From Salvator merianae (Eukaryota > Chordata > Lepidosauria > Squamata > Teiidae): a stretch of 64,000 bases of DNA. The position numbers and the translations under genes are program-made. Positions 14,945-26,706 of this stretch are shown piece by piece. A model generated the notes under the pieces. That model had not been told where the DNA came from and made no database searches. It worked only from the letters and a program-made list of their open reading frames with translations. The stretch is from the NCBI GenBank assembly GCA_003586115.2, contig QVOM02000034.1:131537936-131601935 (forward strand), read 5' to 3'. Every line of letters starts with the position of its first letter. The stretch's first letter is position 1.

Positions 14945-15316
14945 TAAGGAAGGCTGAGTGCCAAAGAACTGACACCTTTGAACTGTGATGCTGAGAGTCC
15001 CTTGAACTGCAAAGAAATCAAATCAGTCAATACTAAAGGAAATACACTCTGACCATTCATTGGAAGGAGAAATACTGAAGCTGAAGCTCAAATACTTTGA
15101 CCACATAATGAAAAGACAGGAATCATTGGAAAAGATTGAAGACAAAGGGAGAAGAGGAAGGCAGAGGATGAGATGGATAGATTGTGTGGTGGAAGCAATG
15201 AGAATCAGCTTGGGCAAACTTCAGGAGACAGTAGAGGACAGAAGGGTATGGCGTTCTGTGGTTCATGGGATCACAAAGAGTTGGACACAACTTAATGACT
15301 GAAAAACAATAACAAG
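14945..15316 (+). mobile_element. BovB (RTE) LINE 3' end
   Basis: The plus strand contains a frame (15060-15302) with KLKLKYFDHIMKRQ, SLEKIEDKGRRGRQRMRW and SLGKLQETVEDRRVW then HGITKSWTQLND and a stop, the diagnostic C-terminal end of BovB ORF2. The preceding bases (14945-15058) match the same ORF with indels. It ends in an AACAATAACAA tail. Only the 3' few hundred bases are present, so it is a truncated copy. BovB is an RTE-clade LINE known from squamates and ruminants. Confidence 0.9.
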
Positions 15317-15851
15317 TATTCAGGCCTGTTTACACTTACCTTTTGGTGAATTTCTGGAAGCTCACTGAACAGGTCCATCTACATACTGCCACCACCACAT
15401 CTGGGATTGTCTCCAGCTGTTCCCAGATGCTACTAGCTGTGGATGACTAAAACGTTGTTCACAGATTGACTGGAAGCAGCTGGATAGCTCCCAGAGAGCT
15501 CTGCCTGGACTGTTGCTTAGTTGTACTGGCATGAAATGCCACCTATAGATACATTTCAGAATGTTCTCTTAGAGGAAGAAAAAGTTGTCAAAGAATTTGT
15601 GTCTAACTAGACTCTCAGTCTCACCTGTCCTTCAGAGACAGAACAAGCACTATTTCACAGTTCTTAGTCGTTTTGAAATGATGGAATAACAAGTTCCATA
15701 ATAACATCTTAGCCAGCCTTTCTCTTCCTGGAGATGGGTCTGTCCTTTTCCCTTATGCTCTGGTTTGATCACTTCTTTCCAAAACTCCCTTTTAATTAGC
15801 AGCAGCAGCAGCAGAGACAATACGAGTAACTTCTTTTCTGCCACTTTTCAG

Positions 15852-15948
15852 ATGGGCTGGTTTCATACAGTGCTCCAGCAGGGCAGCAGTTGGTTCTTCC
15901 AGGCGGGACTGTGATTTATTTGAATGATTCAATTTATGATGGCTACAG
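15852..15948 (+). CDS. DDR2: DDR2 coding exon: start of discoidin-like domain
   Basis: Encodes [32 protein letters not shown], the start of the second, discoidin-like (DS-like) domain. NDS is a likely N-glycosylation site, as in human. The acceptor is CACTTTTCAG and the donor GTGAGT leaves two bases of a Ser codon. Human DDR2 has Ala-Val-Gly between DG and YS. These three residues are absent here and no longer exon reading restores them, so a 9-base deletion inside the exon is inferred. All other exons match human length. Confidence 0.96.
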
Positions 15949-17369
15949 GTGAGTATTCAAATATTATATACCTGGGGAAGATTGGAGGGGATAATAGTGT
16001 ATTTGGGTGTGAAAAAGCCTGGATATTCAGTTGTTGTAGGGAGTTGCTCTTAAAGGAATTTGACAACATTTTCAAAATAAAGCAATAAATGGTTTAGCAC
16101 TGAAACAACTGTGTAGAACAGAGCTTCTTTTAGTCTTCCTTATGGTACATCTTATGGCTAGAGGCAGAGCTGGAATAATTTGTTCCACGTTTTGTGTTCT
16201 TACTAAATCAAAAGTATAAATTAAACCTTTGCAAGATTATGCTGTGTGTGTACCTGCACTAGTAAGGATATTGATTTAGAATGGGGGGAAAAAGTGATAG
16301 CAGGATACAAAATGATGTTTGGGTTCATGAAAGTGATCATGTCCCCTGAAGAGACAACTCTTCTGCATGTTCTACTGTAACAAATTTTAACTATATTTTC
16401 ACTACCATGAGAACTAGAAACTTGCTGTACTAGGTATCAGGTTCTGCCAGAAGTTATTTGCTTTGAAAGTATAGAGATATTAATTATCCCTGCTTGCTAA
16501 TCAGTTGGCCTGGGTCTTGCAGAAGGCAAATATTTTAACTTGTTACTCTATCATTATGATCAATTCCATAGCTAATGAACACCTTTCAATAATACACACA
16601 TGGGCCTGAAAGGCCCTAATAACTTTAGAATTTCTCCAAAGGAACCTGCCAATCAAAAGATACTTTTTAAAGCTTACAGGCATCTTCCTTTGTGTACTTT
16701 TGTACATAGCCAGTGCCGAATTCAGACATCCAGCTAGTTCAGTTAGAATTGATTCCAATCTTTACATGAAAATAGGCACTTGTGACAATACCTCATTATT
16801 CTGTAAGACAATGCAACCATTAAAAAAAACCCTGTTTTTATTATTATAATGCATGAACAGATAAACAAACAGCAAGGTTTTCATAGCATGTTGATTGCCC
16901 TGTCAAATAAACATTATTACTAGTGACTGTGTAGAATTTCCAGAAGCATCTAATGTCCCAGTGATAACTGATAATATAAGCTATCATCTGACAATACACG
17001 GTATATCTGAGCTCCCCAGTCTTGTTCCAAGGTGCATAAGTGTGCATGCACCAGATGCTCTGGTGCCCACAAGAGAAACAAGATGACCATCTATTTTGCT
17101 TTTCATGTTTATAGCAGAACTTCTTCAACCCTTGGCTTCTGCACAAAATTTAAACTTGCCTTCTTACCATCTAATTTTCTCATTTTCTCATCTAGTGCTG
17201 GCCAGGAATGAGAAACAAGAGGCTCCATTTTTATTTTATTTTTAACATGCAGCTATCACAACCTGTGACTGATGCTTACCACACAGCTTCAGATTTCCAC
17301 ATATGCCACAGGCCCACACTGTGTTCTAGCTCTTTTGGAGCGTTCAGAAAATAACTAAGAGCATGGTCT

Positions 17370-18710
17370 GACATCAGAAGACTATGAGGATTAAGTTTGT
17401 ATTCCAATAGTTCCCATATTTGCATTTTAACATGGACTCAATTTGGACTTGATCGTTCTCACACTGATGTTTCCTGTGCTTGCAACAGGAAAACCGTACC
17501 TTTTCTGTCTCCACCCCTCACCAAATTCCTCTACCTGTGCAGTCAGTGATTAGCTGCAGTCACAACGTTCAAATCTTGACTTCACAGGGGCGGCCAAGTC
17601 AAGCTCTGCCCTTTGCATGTCCCCACTGCTGTCTCAGAACATGGATTCACCTGGCGGCATTACTAGTCATTCACTGTTTGCTCCTTCTCCCCTTCCAGCC
17701 TGCATCTACATAAGCAAAACTTTAATACCACATGTACCACACATTAAAGCTTTTTAAAGGGCAGATGGCAATTTTTGCTCCGTTGCAATTTCACTTTTGC
17801 GCAATTGCGCAATTTAAGAGTAGTGCAAAAGCATGGAGAGGTCCATGAAGAGGGGGAAATGTGTGGCAGGCTCCATTATATTGACAGTGTTGTTAATGGC
17901 CAGCAAATGGACTCCACCTCACCTCCCCCCACACGTGTTCCACTATGTAGCTGTGTGGTGCCCATGGGAAAATTGATACTGTGTGGGTTATTTGTTGGGG
18001 CAAGAGGACTGCACCCCAAAACAGGTGCAGTGTTTTGAATTAAAACACTTTCATGGCAGCACAGCAAGGACATCAAACATGTCTGCCCCCTGAAAATGCT
18101 CAAGATCAGGAGCTGTCTTTAACCTTGCCTTGCCTTAATGATGTGTTCTGTTGCTCCATTTTTGTGCTAAAGTGAGGGAAAGGGTCCCCAGACTGCAGGA
18201 GCAAGGAATGAATTTTAGAACTGCCTTCTCCACCCCAGCCCACTGTTATCTCCAGCTGGCCATGGTACCCTCCCTCCCTAACATGCAACCCGCAGTGAAC
18301 TGTGTCGCTGCCTGAAATTTGCTGTAGTGCTGTGGCAGTTTTGCACAAAACTAGTAAACCTGGAAAGAGCTCTGTTTGGTTTAATCAACAGACAGAAATG
18401 GAGGAAGCCTTTAATTTCTTCCTGGCAATGTTGAATGGATGGTAAAGGAGGAGGAAGGACTGCAGATTGGAAAAGTAAAATGGAGGATGGCTTTTTTTTC
18501 TCTTGTCAGTGGTGGAAGGGGGGATAGCAGAGGCTCAAGAAACTACTGTGCTTCCTGCCCACCCACAAAGTCTGGCATTGGACAGCAGGAAATGGGGAGC
18601 CCTCCCTCTGCACACTCCCAGAAAAGTATGGTCCCTCCCAAATAGTCTCATTCCACCTTCTCACATTGCAAAGTAAAGCAGGCTAGCGATCTGGAACGGC
18701 TTGAGAACTC
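17370..18710 (-). repeat. interspersed repeat family 1, copy B (inverted)
   Basis: The longest of three copies. Its reverse complement matches copy A at 3095-4090 over much of its length. Its left end (17370-17620) also matches copy C at 51120-51345, for example GTTAAAATGCAAAT, CACAGGAAAC and the GATTTGAACGTTG block. The interior holds the palindrome TTGCGCAATTGCGCAA at 17797-17812. Open frames across it are shared with copy C only where the DNA is shared and look like by-products. No transposase or reverse transcriptase motif was seen. Confidence 0.75.
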
Positions 18711-19109
18711 ATTAAATCTGAATGCAAAGTAGTCTGGATTTCACCAATATAGTCCAGAAAAACTACAGAAAGCAAGATCATGTTGGGCGAGTGGGAACTG
18801 AAGACGGCCTGTAAACTGATTAAATGCCATGTTGGAACACGTCCTAGATTCGTTTCAAGTATGAGTATTTGGGGATCCTTTCTCCAGCAGCCCCGCGTAT
18901 CCCAGGGACAAAAGAAAAATTCATGGAGGTTAAGGAGTGAATGCAGCTTGAAAACCCAAACCCCAAACCCCAGGGCATTCATAAAATGTTTTAGATGCAT
19001 GTTGGTGGCTCCCATTGTATAACTTTATGCATCATAACAGAACATAAGGCTTGCCTTATTTCCATGGCAAAACTGTGCTTTCAGCTTAGGTTCTTCATCC
19101 CCAAGCTCA

Positions 19110-19240
19110 TTAAGAACATAAGAAATGCTCTACTAGATGGGACAGTGGCCCGTCCAATCTAACAGCTGTTTCTCAAAGTGGCAACCAGTGTGATAGTGCT
19201 AGATATCTGCACTGTCTAGATGGTGTGTTAACATCAGCAG
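19110..19240 (-). mobile_element. CR1 3'-terminal fragment
   Basis: The sequence TTAAGAACATAAGAAATGCT followed by CTAGATGGGACAGTGGCCC and TCTCAAAGTGGC is the reverse complement of a squamate CR1 3' UTR terminus, as also seen at 4681 and (plus strand) near 33400. Only the last 130 bases or so are present. Confidence 0.75.
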
Positions 19241-19757
19241 CTTTTGTACCATGTAGGTAAATCATTGTGTGGGCAGCACACCTCTGAGAAACCCAGCCTT
19301 TGAAATTTCTAATTACTGTATCACTCACTACCAGAAGCACCTCTTGCTCTGGAGGTGGCAAGAGGAAACCTCCTAAGGTTTCTTCTAAGGAACTTCTAAG
19401 GAACAGGCCCCTTCTAAGGGCGTATTTCAGATCAGCAGTCTCCATTCCTGAGGCATCTTTTCTCCATAACAGCCAAAGAACTGGGAATAAAGTTGCACTA
19501 TCATTTCTCCAAGAGTTTTATCCACTTGCCTCTCTTGGCTACTGCCCATGCACTACCTGGACATCAAGGGCTTGAACCACACTCTCGCAGTTGGTTGTTC
19601 ATGTGTCTCTCATCACCGAACACTCTTGCTGGCTTTCTGTCTGCATAGCTATGTGTATTTAGTTATTAGATTAAAAAGCAAAGCAGAAAGGAACTTGAGG
19701 TGAGTGGGAATGGGGAATTAAAGAACTCTTCCTGTCAAAATCCCCCATCAGACCTAC

Positions 19758-19936
19758 AGGCCCTTTCTGCACAGGGCCTCATTTTGGATTATATCCTGGT
19801 ATAGTAGTCTGCCATCTGCATTCTGGTGCAAACTACGACAAGCCCCAGGACCTGCCATAGTCTGCAGTAGCATGTGGATGGCAGACCCCTATTCTGGGAT
19901 ATTACTCCAGAATAAGGTCCAATGCAGAAAGGGCCT
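19758..19936. mobile_element. 179-bp MITE with long inverted repeats
   Basis: AGGCCCTTTCTGCA at 19758-19771 is exactly mirrored by TGCAGAAAGGGCCT at 19923-19936. The similarity continues inward for about 45 bases (TTGGATTATATCCTGGTATAG on the left, TCTGGAGTAATATCCCAGAATAG read from the right). There is no coding capacity and no clear target-site duplication. The end sequence resembles those of the elements at 43185 and 56190, all starting GGGCC or GGCCC. Confidence 0.8.
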
Positions 19937-20030
19937 TGTTTTCTGCCCCTGAAATTCAAGAGAAAAATGTTCTGGTTTATCATGCCTCTTTGTTTCATAC
20001 TCTCTCTTTCTCTTTATCGTCTACTGCCAG

Positions 20031-20214
20031 CATGAAAGAAGGATTAGGGCAGCTAACAGATGGAGTTTCCGGACTGGATGATTTCAGCCAGACCCATGAA
20101 TATCACGTATGGCCTGGTTATGACTATGTTGGCTGGCGTAATGAAAGTACTACCAATGGTTACGTGGAAATCCTCTTTGAATTTGACCGGATCAGAAATT
20201 TCACCACCATGAAG
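20031..20214 (+). CDS. DDR2: DDR2 coding exon: discoidin-like domain
   Basis: Encodes [58 protein letters not shown]. It forms the central part of the DS-like domain, which carries a calcium site in DDR proteins. NES in WRNES and NFT are potential N-glycosylation sites. The acceptor is CTACTGCCAG and the donor GTCAGT follows a complete AAG codon (phase 0). The exon is highly conserved relative to human, with Lys for Thr in the first residues. Confidence 0.97.
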
Positions 20215-20918
20215 GTCAGTTGCCAAAATTAAGGCGAACTCCTGGGTTCCCTTTTGATTGACAGCAGAGTGCCATTTAGAGGGTGTGTGTGGCTTATTCA
20301 GATGACTTGGCCTTCTATTGATATTTCTATCCTTATTTTAAAAATTGACTTGGCATCTCTAGTACCGTAAGTGGGTAAAAGGAATAGGAAGGAAAGTTCT
20401 ACCTGCCGCAAAGGAACTGAAGGAGGCTGTGTTGAAGCCTTTTTAAAGTGGACTGAAGGCACCTCTTTCAAAAGAGACACTAGTGGATGTATGTGAGATG
20501 TGTTATTGAATTGCCTTGTATTTCTTAGATTATATATTCTTTACTTTCTCTGTTTTGCCCATGTAGGCAAGTTACAATAGCTTGGCCTCTTTTCTTTTGA
20601 ATTACCACCCTTTGTATGATTTTAGCTCCCAAGGTAGTGCCAATATTGATGCTACTTTAGTTTCCACTTGCCTGACAAGATGAGGGGACAGTGATGCTGA
20701 TCCTGACACTTTCCCGGGTGGTCCTTTTTGCCATTTTGAGTTGAAAATGTCAGAAAAGGAGAGAATGAGAAGGTGGGAAGTGACCAAATGTCACTTAGTT
20801 CATTCTTTCTTCCGTCCTCATTAGCCTCAGGAAACTCATAACAAAGCAGAATGTTAGTTTCAGGGGTGGCAGGAAATATGGCGATTTTGCAACATTTTGC
20901 TTCCTTAAAACTTCCTTA

Positions 20919-22080
20919 TTTATTTATTTATTTATTTATTTATGCATACATACAGTTTAGAAAAAAAACCCTATACATCTTAATACATATAATATATATT
21001 ATATTCAACATATCCTTATTATTATTATTACTTTTAATTCTTAGTACCCTCCGTCCTCCCGCTTCCCCCACCCTCAATTTCTGCCCAGCTTATCTATTGT
21101 TCACTGGAAGACACTTTGTATCTGTTGTGTTCATTCTATGCTCTCTGGGTTTGCCATCAAATATTCTTTCACTTTAGTCCATTTTTCTCTTGTTACTCTT
21201 CTACACTCTTGAAATTGATACGTTTCCTTTATTTCATTGATTATTTGAAATCTCATCTGATCCACAATATATGTAAACCAATTTTTTTTGGTCTGCTTCG
21301 TAGAGTCTTTCCATCCATATGTCAAGATACCAAGAGCAGCTGTAATTAGTTGATCTATAATAAATTTATCCTCCTCATTGCAATAATTCCCATTCATAAT
21401 ATGACCTATACATATTTCCCTTGTTAAAATAATACTTTTTTATAATGTTTTGTTTATTTCTTCTTCAATCACTTTCCAGAATATCTGTACTTTTTCACAT
21501 GACCAAAACATGAATGTATATACCTTTTGTAGGACAACCGTGTCAACAATTAGAGTTTGAATTCCTAAAAATATAAGCTAATTGACAGGGCGTTCTGTAC
21601 CATTTATAAATAACTTTCTTAATTCTTTTACTCTATTTTGTTTTATTTTATTGATATTATTTATATCTGTTTCAATATCCCTCATTTCTATTCTTAAATC
21701 TTCTTTTCATATTTCTCTTAAACTTACTAATATTTTATCCCCTTGACTTCTTAGCGAATTATAAATACTGCCTTCTAATCCCTTTAATAATCAATCCCTC
21801 AAAAGGGGAGGTTTGTTTCTTTAGTAATTCCTTTGTTTCTATTTTATTAATGTAACTTAATATACCTTGAATCTGTAACCATTTATTACTTCTTAAAATT
21901 TCTGTCAATTGCTCTCTTGTAATAAGGTTGCCTTGTTCATCAAATAATAATTCTATTCTATTAATCCCTGCATTTTAAAATTTTCCTATATCCTCTCTTC
22001 TCATAACTATTCATTCTTATTGATTATTGCTAACGTGGCTAATTTATATTCTCCCCTAATTTCCTAGCACTTCCATCTTA
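20919..22080 (-). mobile_element. L1 LINE 3' part, degraded
   Basis: A minus-strand frame at 21131-21397 has L1 ORF2 C-terminal character: GILTYGWKDSTKQTKKNWFT, IVDQMRFQIINEI, WTKVKEYL. The same kind of tail is seen in the fragment at 245-637. Upstream (21400-22080) the sequence is A/T-rich, with broken frames. On the minus strand the copy ends in (TAAA)n, seen on the plus strand as (TTTA)n at 20919-20943, consistent with a LINE 3' tail. It is truncated and dead. Confidence 0.75.
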
Positions 22081-22244
22081 ATACCTTTTTCTTCACTGTT
22101 GCTTAGGCCTTCCCAGGGTGAATAGTTCCTTCCCTCCCACTATTTTTAATTGTTTTTGCTTTATTTGGCTCTGTTGTATTTTAATTATCTTAAGGATTCG
22201 GGGATGGGTAGGTTGATCTGTTCTTATTTTTTCTGTTTTCTCTT

Positions 22245-22318
22245 TGTTTTTAAACCCCTTCAGGACCCTGAGATAGGAAGTGGTATACAAATATTTTACA
22301 TAAATGAATAAATCTTCC
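22245..22318 (+). mobile_element. LINE 3'-tail fragment (L2-like)
   Basis: TTTTTAAACCCCTTCAGGAC followed by GGTATACAAATATTT and an AATGAATAAAT tail resembles the plus-strand 3' terminus of squamate L2-like LINEs, similar to 34800-34893. It is short, and the assignment is tentative. Confidence 0.45.
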
Positions 22319-22497
22319 ATTTAATTGACTCCCTTTCTCCCCCATTTCTATAGCAATCCAAAGCAAAGCATCTCCAACAGGCAGTTCAACCTCTGTAATT
22401 CCATGCTTATATTGAATAATAACCAGATAAGTTGACAGCATGCCTGCCTGCCCAGTACTATGTCTATTTCATTTTATTGCTTTAAGTTTCAGTGTTC

Positions 22498-25000
22498 ATA
22501 GAATCATAGAGTTGGAAGGGACCTCCAGGGTCATCGAGTCCAACCCCCTGCTCAATGCAGGATTCACTAAAGCATCCCAGACAGATATCTGTCCAGGCTT
22601 TCCTTGAAGATCTCCAGTGAAGGAGAGCCCACCACCTCCTGTGGCAACCTGTTCGAGTGACTGATTGCCCTTACGGTCAGGAAGTTTTTCCTAATATCTA
22701 GCCTGTATCTACTCCCTTGAATTTTCATCCCATTGTTTCTAGTCCTTCCATCTTGCGCAACTGAGAATAGGGCCAATCCTTCTGCACTGTGACAGCCCTT
22801 CAGATACTTGAAAACAGCTATCATGTCTCCTCTCAGTCTTCTCTTCTGCAGGCTAAACATTCCTAGGTCCTTTAACCGTTCCTCGTAGGACATGGTTTGC
22901 AGACCACTCACCATTTTGGTCGCCCTTCTCTGAACTTGTTCCAGTTTGTCAATGTCTTTTTTAAACTGGGGAGCCCAGAACTGGACACAGTACTCCAGAT
23001 GAGGTCTGACCAAGGAAGAGTAAAGTGGGACAATTACTTCTCGTGATCTAGACTCTATACTCCTCTTGATACCGCCCAGGATGGTATTTGCCTTTTTTGC
23101 AGCTGCATCACACTGTTGACTCATGTTTAATCTATGATCTACTAGTACACCCAGATCCTTTTCACATGTGCTGCTGCTCAGCGAGATTCCCCCCATTCTG
23201 TATTGGATATTGTCATTTTTCTTACCCAGATGTAAAACTTTGCATTTCTCCCTGTTAAATGTCATTCTGTTAGTTTCAGCCCACTGTTCAAGCTTGTCCA
23301 AATCCTTTTGAATCCTCTCCTTCTCCTCCCTAGTGTTAGCAACCCCTCCTAGCTTTGTGTCGTCTGCAAATTTGATCAGCGTCCCCTCGACACCTTCATC
23401 CAGATCGTTTATAAAAATGTTGAACAGCAATGGGCCCAAGACAGAGCCTTGCGGTACCCCACTCGAGACAGTCTTCCAATCGGATGTGAAGCCATTTATG
23501 ACCACTCTTTGAGTATGATCACTAAGCCAGTTATGAATCCACCTAACAGTTGTCCTGTCAATCCCATATTTGATCATTTTTTCAATAAGTATAGTATGAG
23601 ACACCTTGTCAAATGCTTTGCTAAAGTCAAGATATACTATGTCCACAGCCTTTCCTTGATCGATCCATCCAGTAATTTTGTCATAAAAGGAAATGAGATT
23701 AGTCTGGCATGACTTGTTTGTTACAAATCCATGTTGGCTTTGGTTAATTACTGCATTCCCATCCAAGTGCTCCCATATATGCTGTTTAATGATTTGTTCA
23801 AATATCTTGCCTGGTATTGAAGTCAGGCTCACAGGCCTGTAGTTGCCTGGGTCAGCCTTCTTTCCTTTTTTTAAAGATAGGTACAACATTTGCCCTTCTC
23901 CAATCTTCTGGGACTTCTCCTGTTATCCATGAGTTCTCAAATATCATGGAGAGTGGTTCAGCAATTATATCAGCTAATTCCTTCAGCACCCTAGGATGTA
24001 ATTCATCTGGGCCTGGAGACTTGAATACATTTAAGTTTGCTAAGTGTTCCCTCACCTTCTCCTTGTCCATACAGAGCCTTGATTCTCTTATTCCCTCAAC
24101 AGCACAGTGAAGGCCAACTGATGTTTCCTTTCCTTTCTGAGAGAAAACAGATGCAAAATAGGAGTTCAGAAGTTCTGCCTTCTGAATGTCGTTTTTGACC
24201 AAATCACCCTTCTCATTTTGTAAAGGTCCTATAGCTTCTTTGACTTTTCTTTTGCTTCTGACATACCCCCAAAACCCTTTTTTATTGTTTTTGGCCTCTC
24301 TTGCAATCCTCAATTCATTTTTAGCTTTAGCCTTTCTGACACTTATCCTGCAGTTCCTGCAGATTGCATTATATTCTTCTTTTGATATGTCCCCCTCTTT
24401 CCATTTTTTAAACATTTCTTTTTTTCTTTTTAGCAAGTTATTAAGTTCAGGGTTCATCCACCCTGGTCTCTTTAGATGCTTGCCATTCTTTTTTCTTTTA
24501 GGAATTGTTAAAGATTGTGCCTCTAGAATCTCCTTTCTCAAAATTTCCCATCCTTCCTGGACATTTCTGTCCTTTAAGACATCCAGCCAATGGATCCTTC
24601 CTACCCTCCTTCTGAGTCCATCAAAATCTGCTCCTCTGAAATCTAACCTTGAAGTCTGAGTCCTCTCAGATCTTCCTCCTTTTGTTATCCAAAACTCAAT
24701 GATAGCATGGTCACTGCCACCCAGGGTCCCAGTCACCCTTACTTCCTCAACCATTTCCTCCCTGTTGGTAAGGATTAGTCCAAGATAGCAGACCCCCTTG
24801 TTTTTTCCTCCATCCTTTGGAAAATGAAGTTATCTGCCAGAGAGGATAAGAATTTATTGGACCCATGACTTTTGCCAGAGAGAGATTCCCAACAAATGTC
24901 CGGATAGTTAAAATCTCCCATAATCACTAGGTCGTGTTTCCCCGAGAGCTTGGCCATCTGATATATAAATAGTTCATCCATATATTCTGTTTGTTGTTGC
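22498..25000 (-). mobile_element. CR1 LINE, near-complete ORF2, 5'-truncated
   Basis: The minus strand encodes about 800 residues of CR1 ORF2 in three frames. First is part of the endonuclease (24981-24775, motif VIMGDFNYPDI). Next are the rest of the endonuclease and the linker (24754-23852, motif LGGSDHAIIEFWI, then NVVPIFKK). Last is a 440-residue reverse transcriptase frame (23889-22567) with YRPVSLTS, YLDFSKAFDKVSH, GVPQGSVLGPLLF and the catalytic FADDTKLG. Frameshifts lie near 24760 and near 23870, the latter at an A-run. The 3' UTR ends at 22498 in CATAGAATCATAGAGTTGG, the (ATTCTATG)-type CR1 terminus. The start of the endonuclease and ORF1 are missing. Confidence 0.95.
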
Positions 25001-26462
25001 CAAATCGTTTGGGATCTACAGGGCTCAGAAAAAAATGGTTTGGAAGGCCCTCAAACAGAGTTCCTTTCTCTGCCTCTTTCCCAGAAAAGTTTCACCAGCT
25101 ACTTTTTTTCTGCCCCGATCTTCAACACTAGAACAAAAGGTGCATTTTGAGTCAAGCTAGAGTGGGTTACATGTCACCCTCTGTGAGAAGGTGGGTTGGT
25201 TAGCTGTCCCAAAGGGCCGTTTTCACAAGTTATCTGAAGAGACACTTCTTCCAATAGATTCTTATTGGATTTCTAAACAGGCAAAACAACCCATTTCCCC
25301 TTTAAGATAACAACAAAAAAAGTATTTGTCCAGTAACACTCACCAGTACTAGTGGGTATCCTCCACCCCTTTAAAAAAATGTTTTACTTCCAAGTGCAAT
25401 GTCGTGAAAAATTATCTCCTCAATTCCTGTTTTCCATGATTGGGAAGGGGGAGGGGTTCAAGGCCCAATCATTTTCCAGAGCAACACGGTTTGGAAAGAG
25501 AAACAGGGGTTCATTTTGACTGGATTTGTTAAAATCCATCTTGCAACAACTAAAAGGATTACCTGGATGTGCCAGGGTATAAATGGATACTACTTTTGGG
25601 GTGGGTGGGTGTTGTTTGTTTTTGAGGGAGGATGAAAGGTGCAAGTAGGTGGCCTCTTCATCATGTTTTTCTTGGAGTTTAATTTATTGTGTCTTTCAAT
25701 TGCCCTTTGCAAAAGGCACTTGCTTACTCCTGCTAAGTTATATTGTGACTTCACAGGTATCTTCCCATTAGTAAACATGCCTCAGTCCTGCAGCCCAAAT
25801 ATCTTTTTCTCTCCCAAAGGCAAATAAAATACATGCTCCACAAGGATGTCCCTGAATATGTGCACTTGTAAAACTTGTCCATTCCTAGGGGTTACCATGA
25901 TGCAGGAGGAGGTTGAATCTTCTGCCCAGTGATGAAGGTGGACAATAGTTTGAAAATAATAATAAAAAGAAGATCTACATGTTCAAGGGTAGACATGTGA
26001 CCTTGAGATGGTGGTAGGAAAAAAGCAGAGTGGTAGTGAGACCACACCCTTATGCAATCCTTGCAAAGTGTATCACCAAATGTAGGGGTAAAAATAGAGA
26101 TGGTGTCCTACCCATAGACATGTCTTGAAATGGATTGTACCATTCAATTAAGGCAGATTGCTATCCTCAGCTCCATCTCCTACAGGCAAATTTCCTCCCC
26201 CCCACGTGTTGCTCCAGAGCTGACTTGGATTGCTCCAGTTACACCCAATCTGACATTGGAGTAGTCTATGCATATATGGGGAAACTCTCCCTTTTCAGAA
26301 AGAAGCATCCTATAAGACTCCATGTAGATAGAACTTTTAGCTTTGCCTCTAAAATTCGTACCAGCAGGACTTCTGGAAAACTCAAAATATTTGAGCTACT
26401 TATGGTCTATGAATGGAAATACATCACGTTGTGTTCATCCACTTCTTATCTTCACTGCACAG

Positions 26463-26706
26463 GTTCACTGCAACAACATGTTTGCCAAAGGTGTGAAGAT
26501 TTTCAGGGAGGTGCACTGCCACTTCCGTTCAGATGGAAACGACTGGGAGCCTAATGCTGCCTCTTCAGTGCCTGTATTAGATGATGTGAACCCCAGTGCC
26601 CGCTTTGTCACAGTGTCCCTGCACCATCGCATGGCCAGCGCCATCAGATGCCAATTCTACTTTGCTGATACCTGGATGATGTTCAGTGAGATCACATTTC
26701 AGTCAG
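26463..26706 (+). CDS. DDR2: DDR2 coding exon: end of discoidin-like domain
   Basis: Encodes [49 protein letters not shown] and [20 protein letters not shown], the C-terminal part of the DS-like domain, with its conserved cysteines. The acceptor is CACTGCACAG and the exon starts in phase 0. The donor GTATGA follows one base of an Asp codon. It corresponds to the human segment [10 protein letters not shown] to FQS. Confidence 0.97.

Larger units (their letters stand above)
11388..15851 (+). other. DDR2: DDR2 intron with LINE, tandem repeat and MITE insertions
   Basis: A 4.5-kb intron. It contains a LINE fragment (11695-11950), a three-copy 82-bp tandem array (12099-12341), a TA-flanked MITE (13600-13816) and a BovB 3' end (14945-15316). 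The stretches 12342-13599 and 13817-14944 show nothing recognisable. The (CAG)4-5 run near 15800 is short. The acceptor is CACTTTTCAG before 15852. Confidence 0.8.
15949..20030 (+). other. DDR2: DDR2 intron with repeat family 1, CR1 and MITE
   Basis: A 4.1-kb intron ending CTACTGCCAG. It contains repeat family 1 copy B (17370-18710), a CR1 3' fragment (19110-19240) and a MITE (19758-19936). The stretch 15960-17365 shows nothing recognisable. Confidence 0.8.
20215..26462 (+). other. DDR2: DDR2 intron carrying L1 and CR1
   Basis: A 6.2-kb intron, nearly two thirds of it LINE sequence on the minus strand: L1 (20919-22080) and CR1 (22498-25000). A LINE-type tail is at 22245-22318. The flanks 20215-20900 and 25010-26460 show nothing recognisable. 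Confidence 0.85.
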
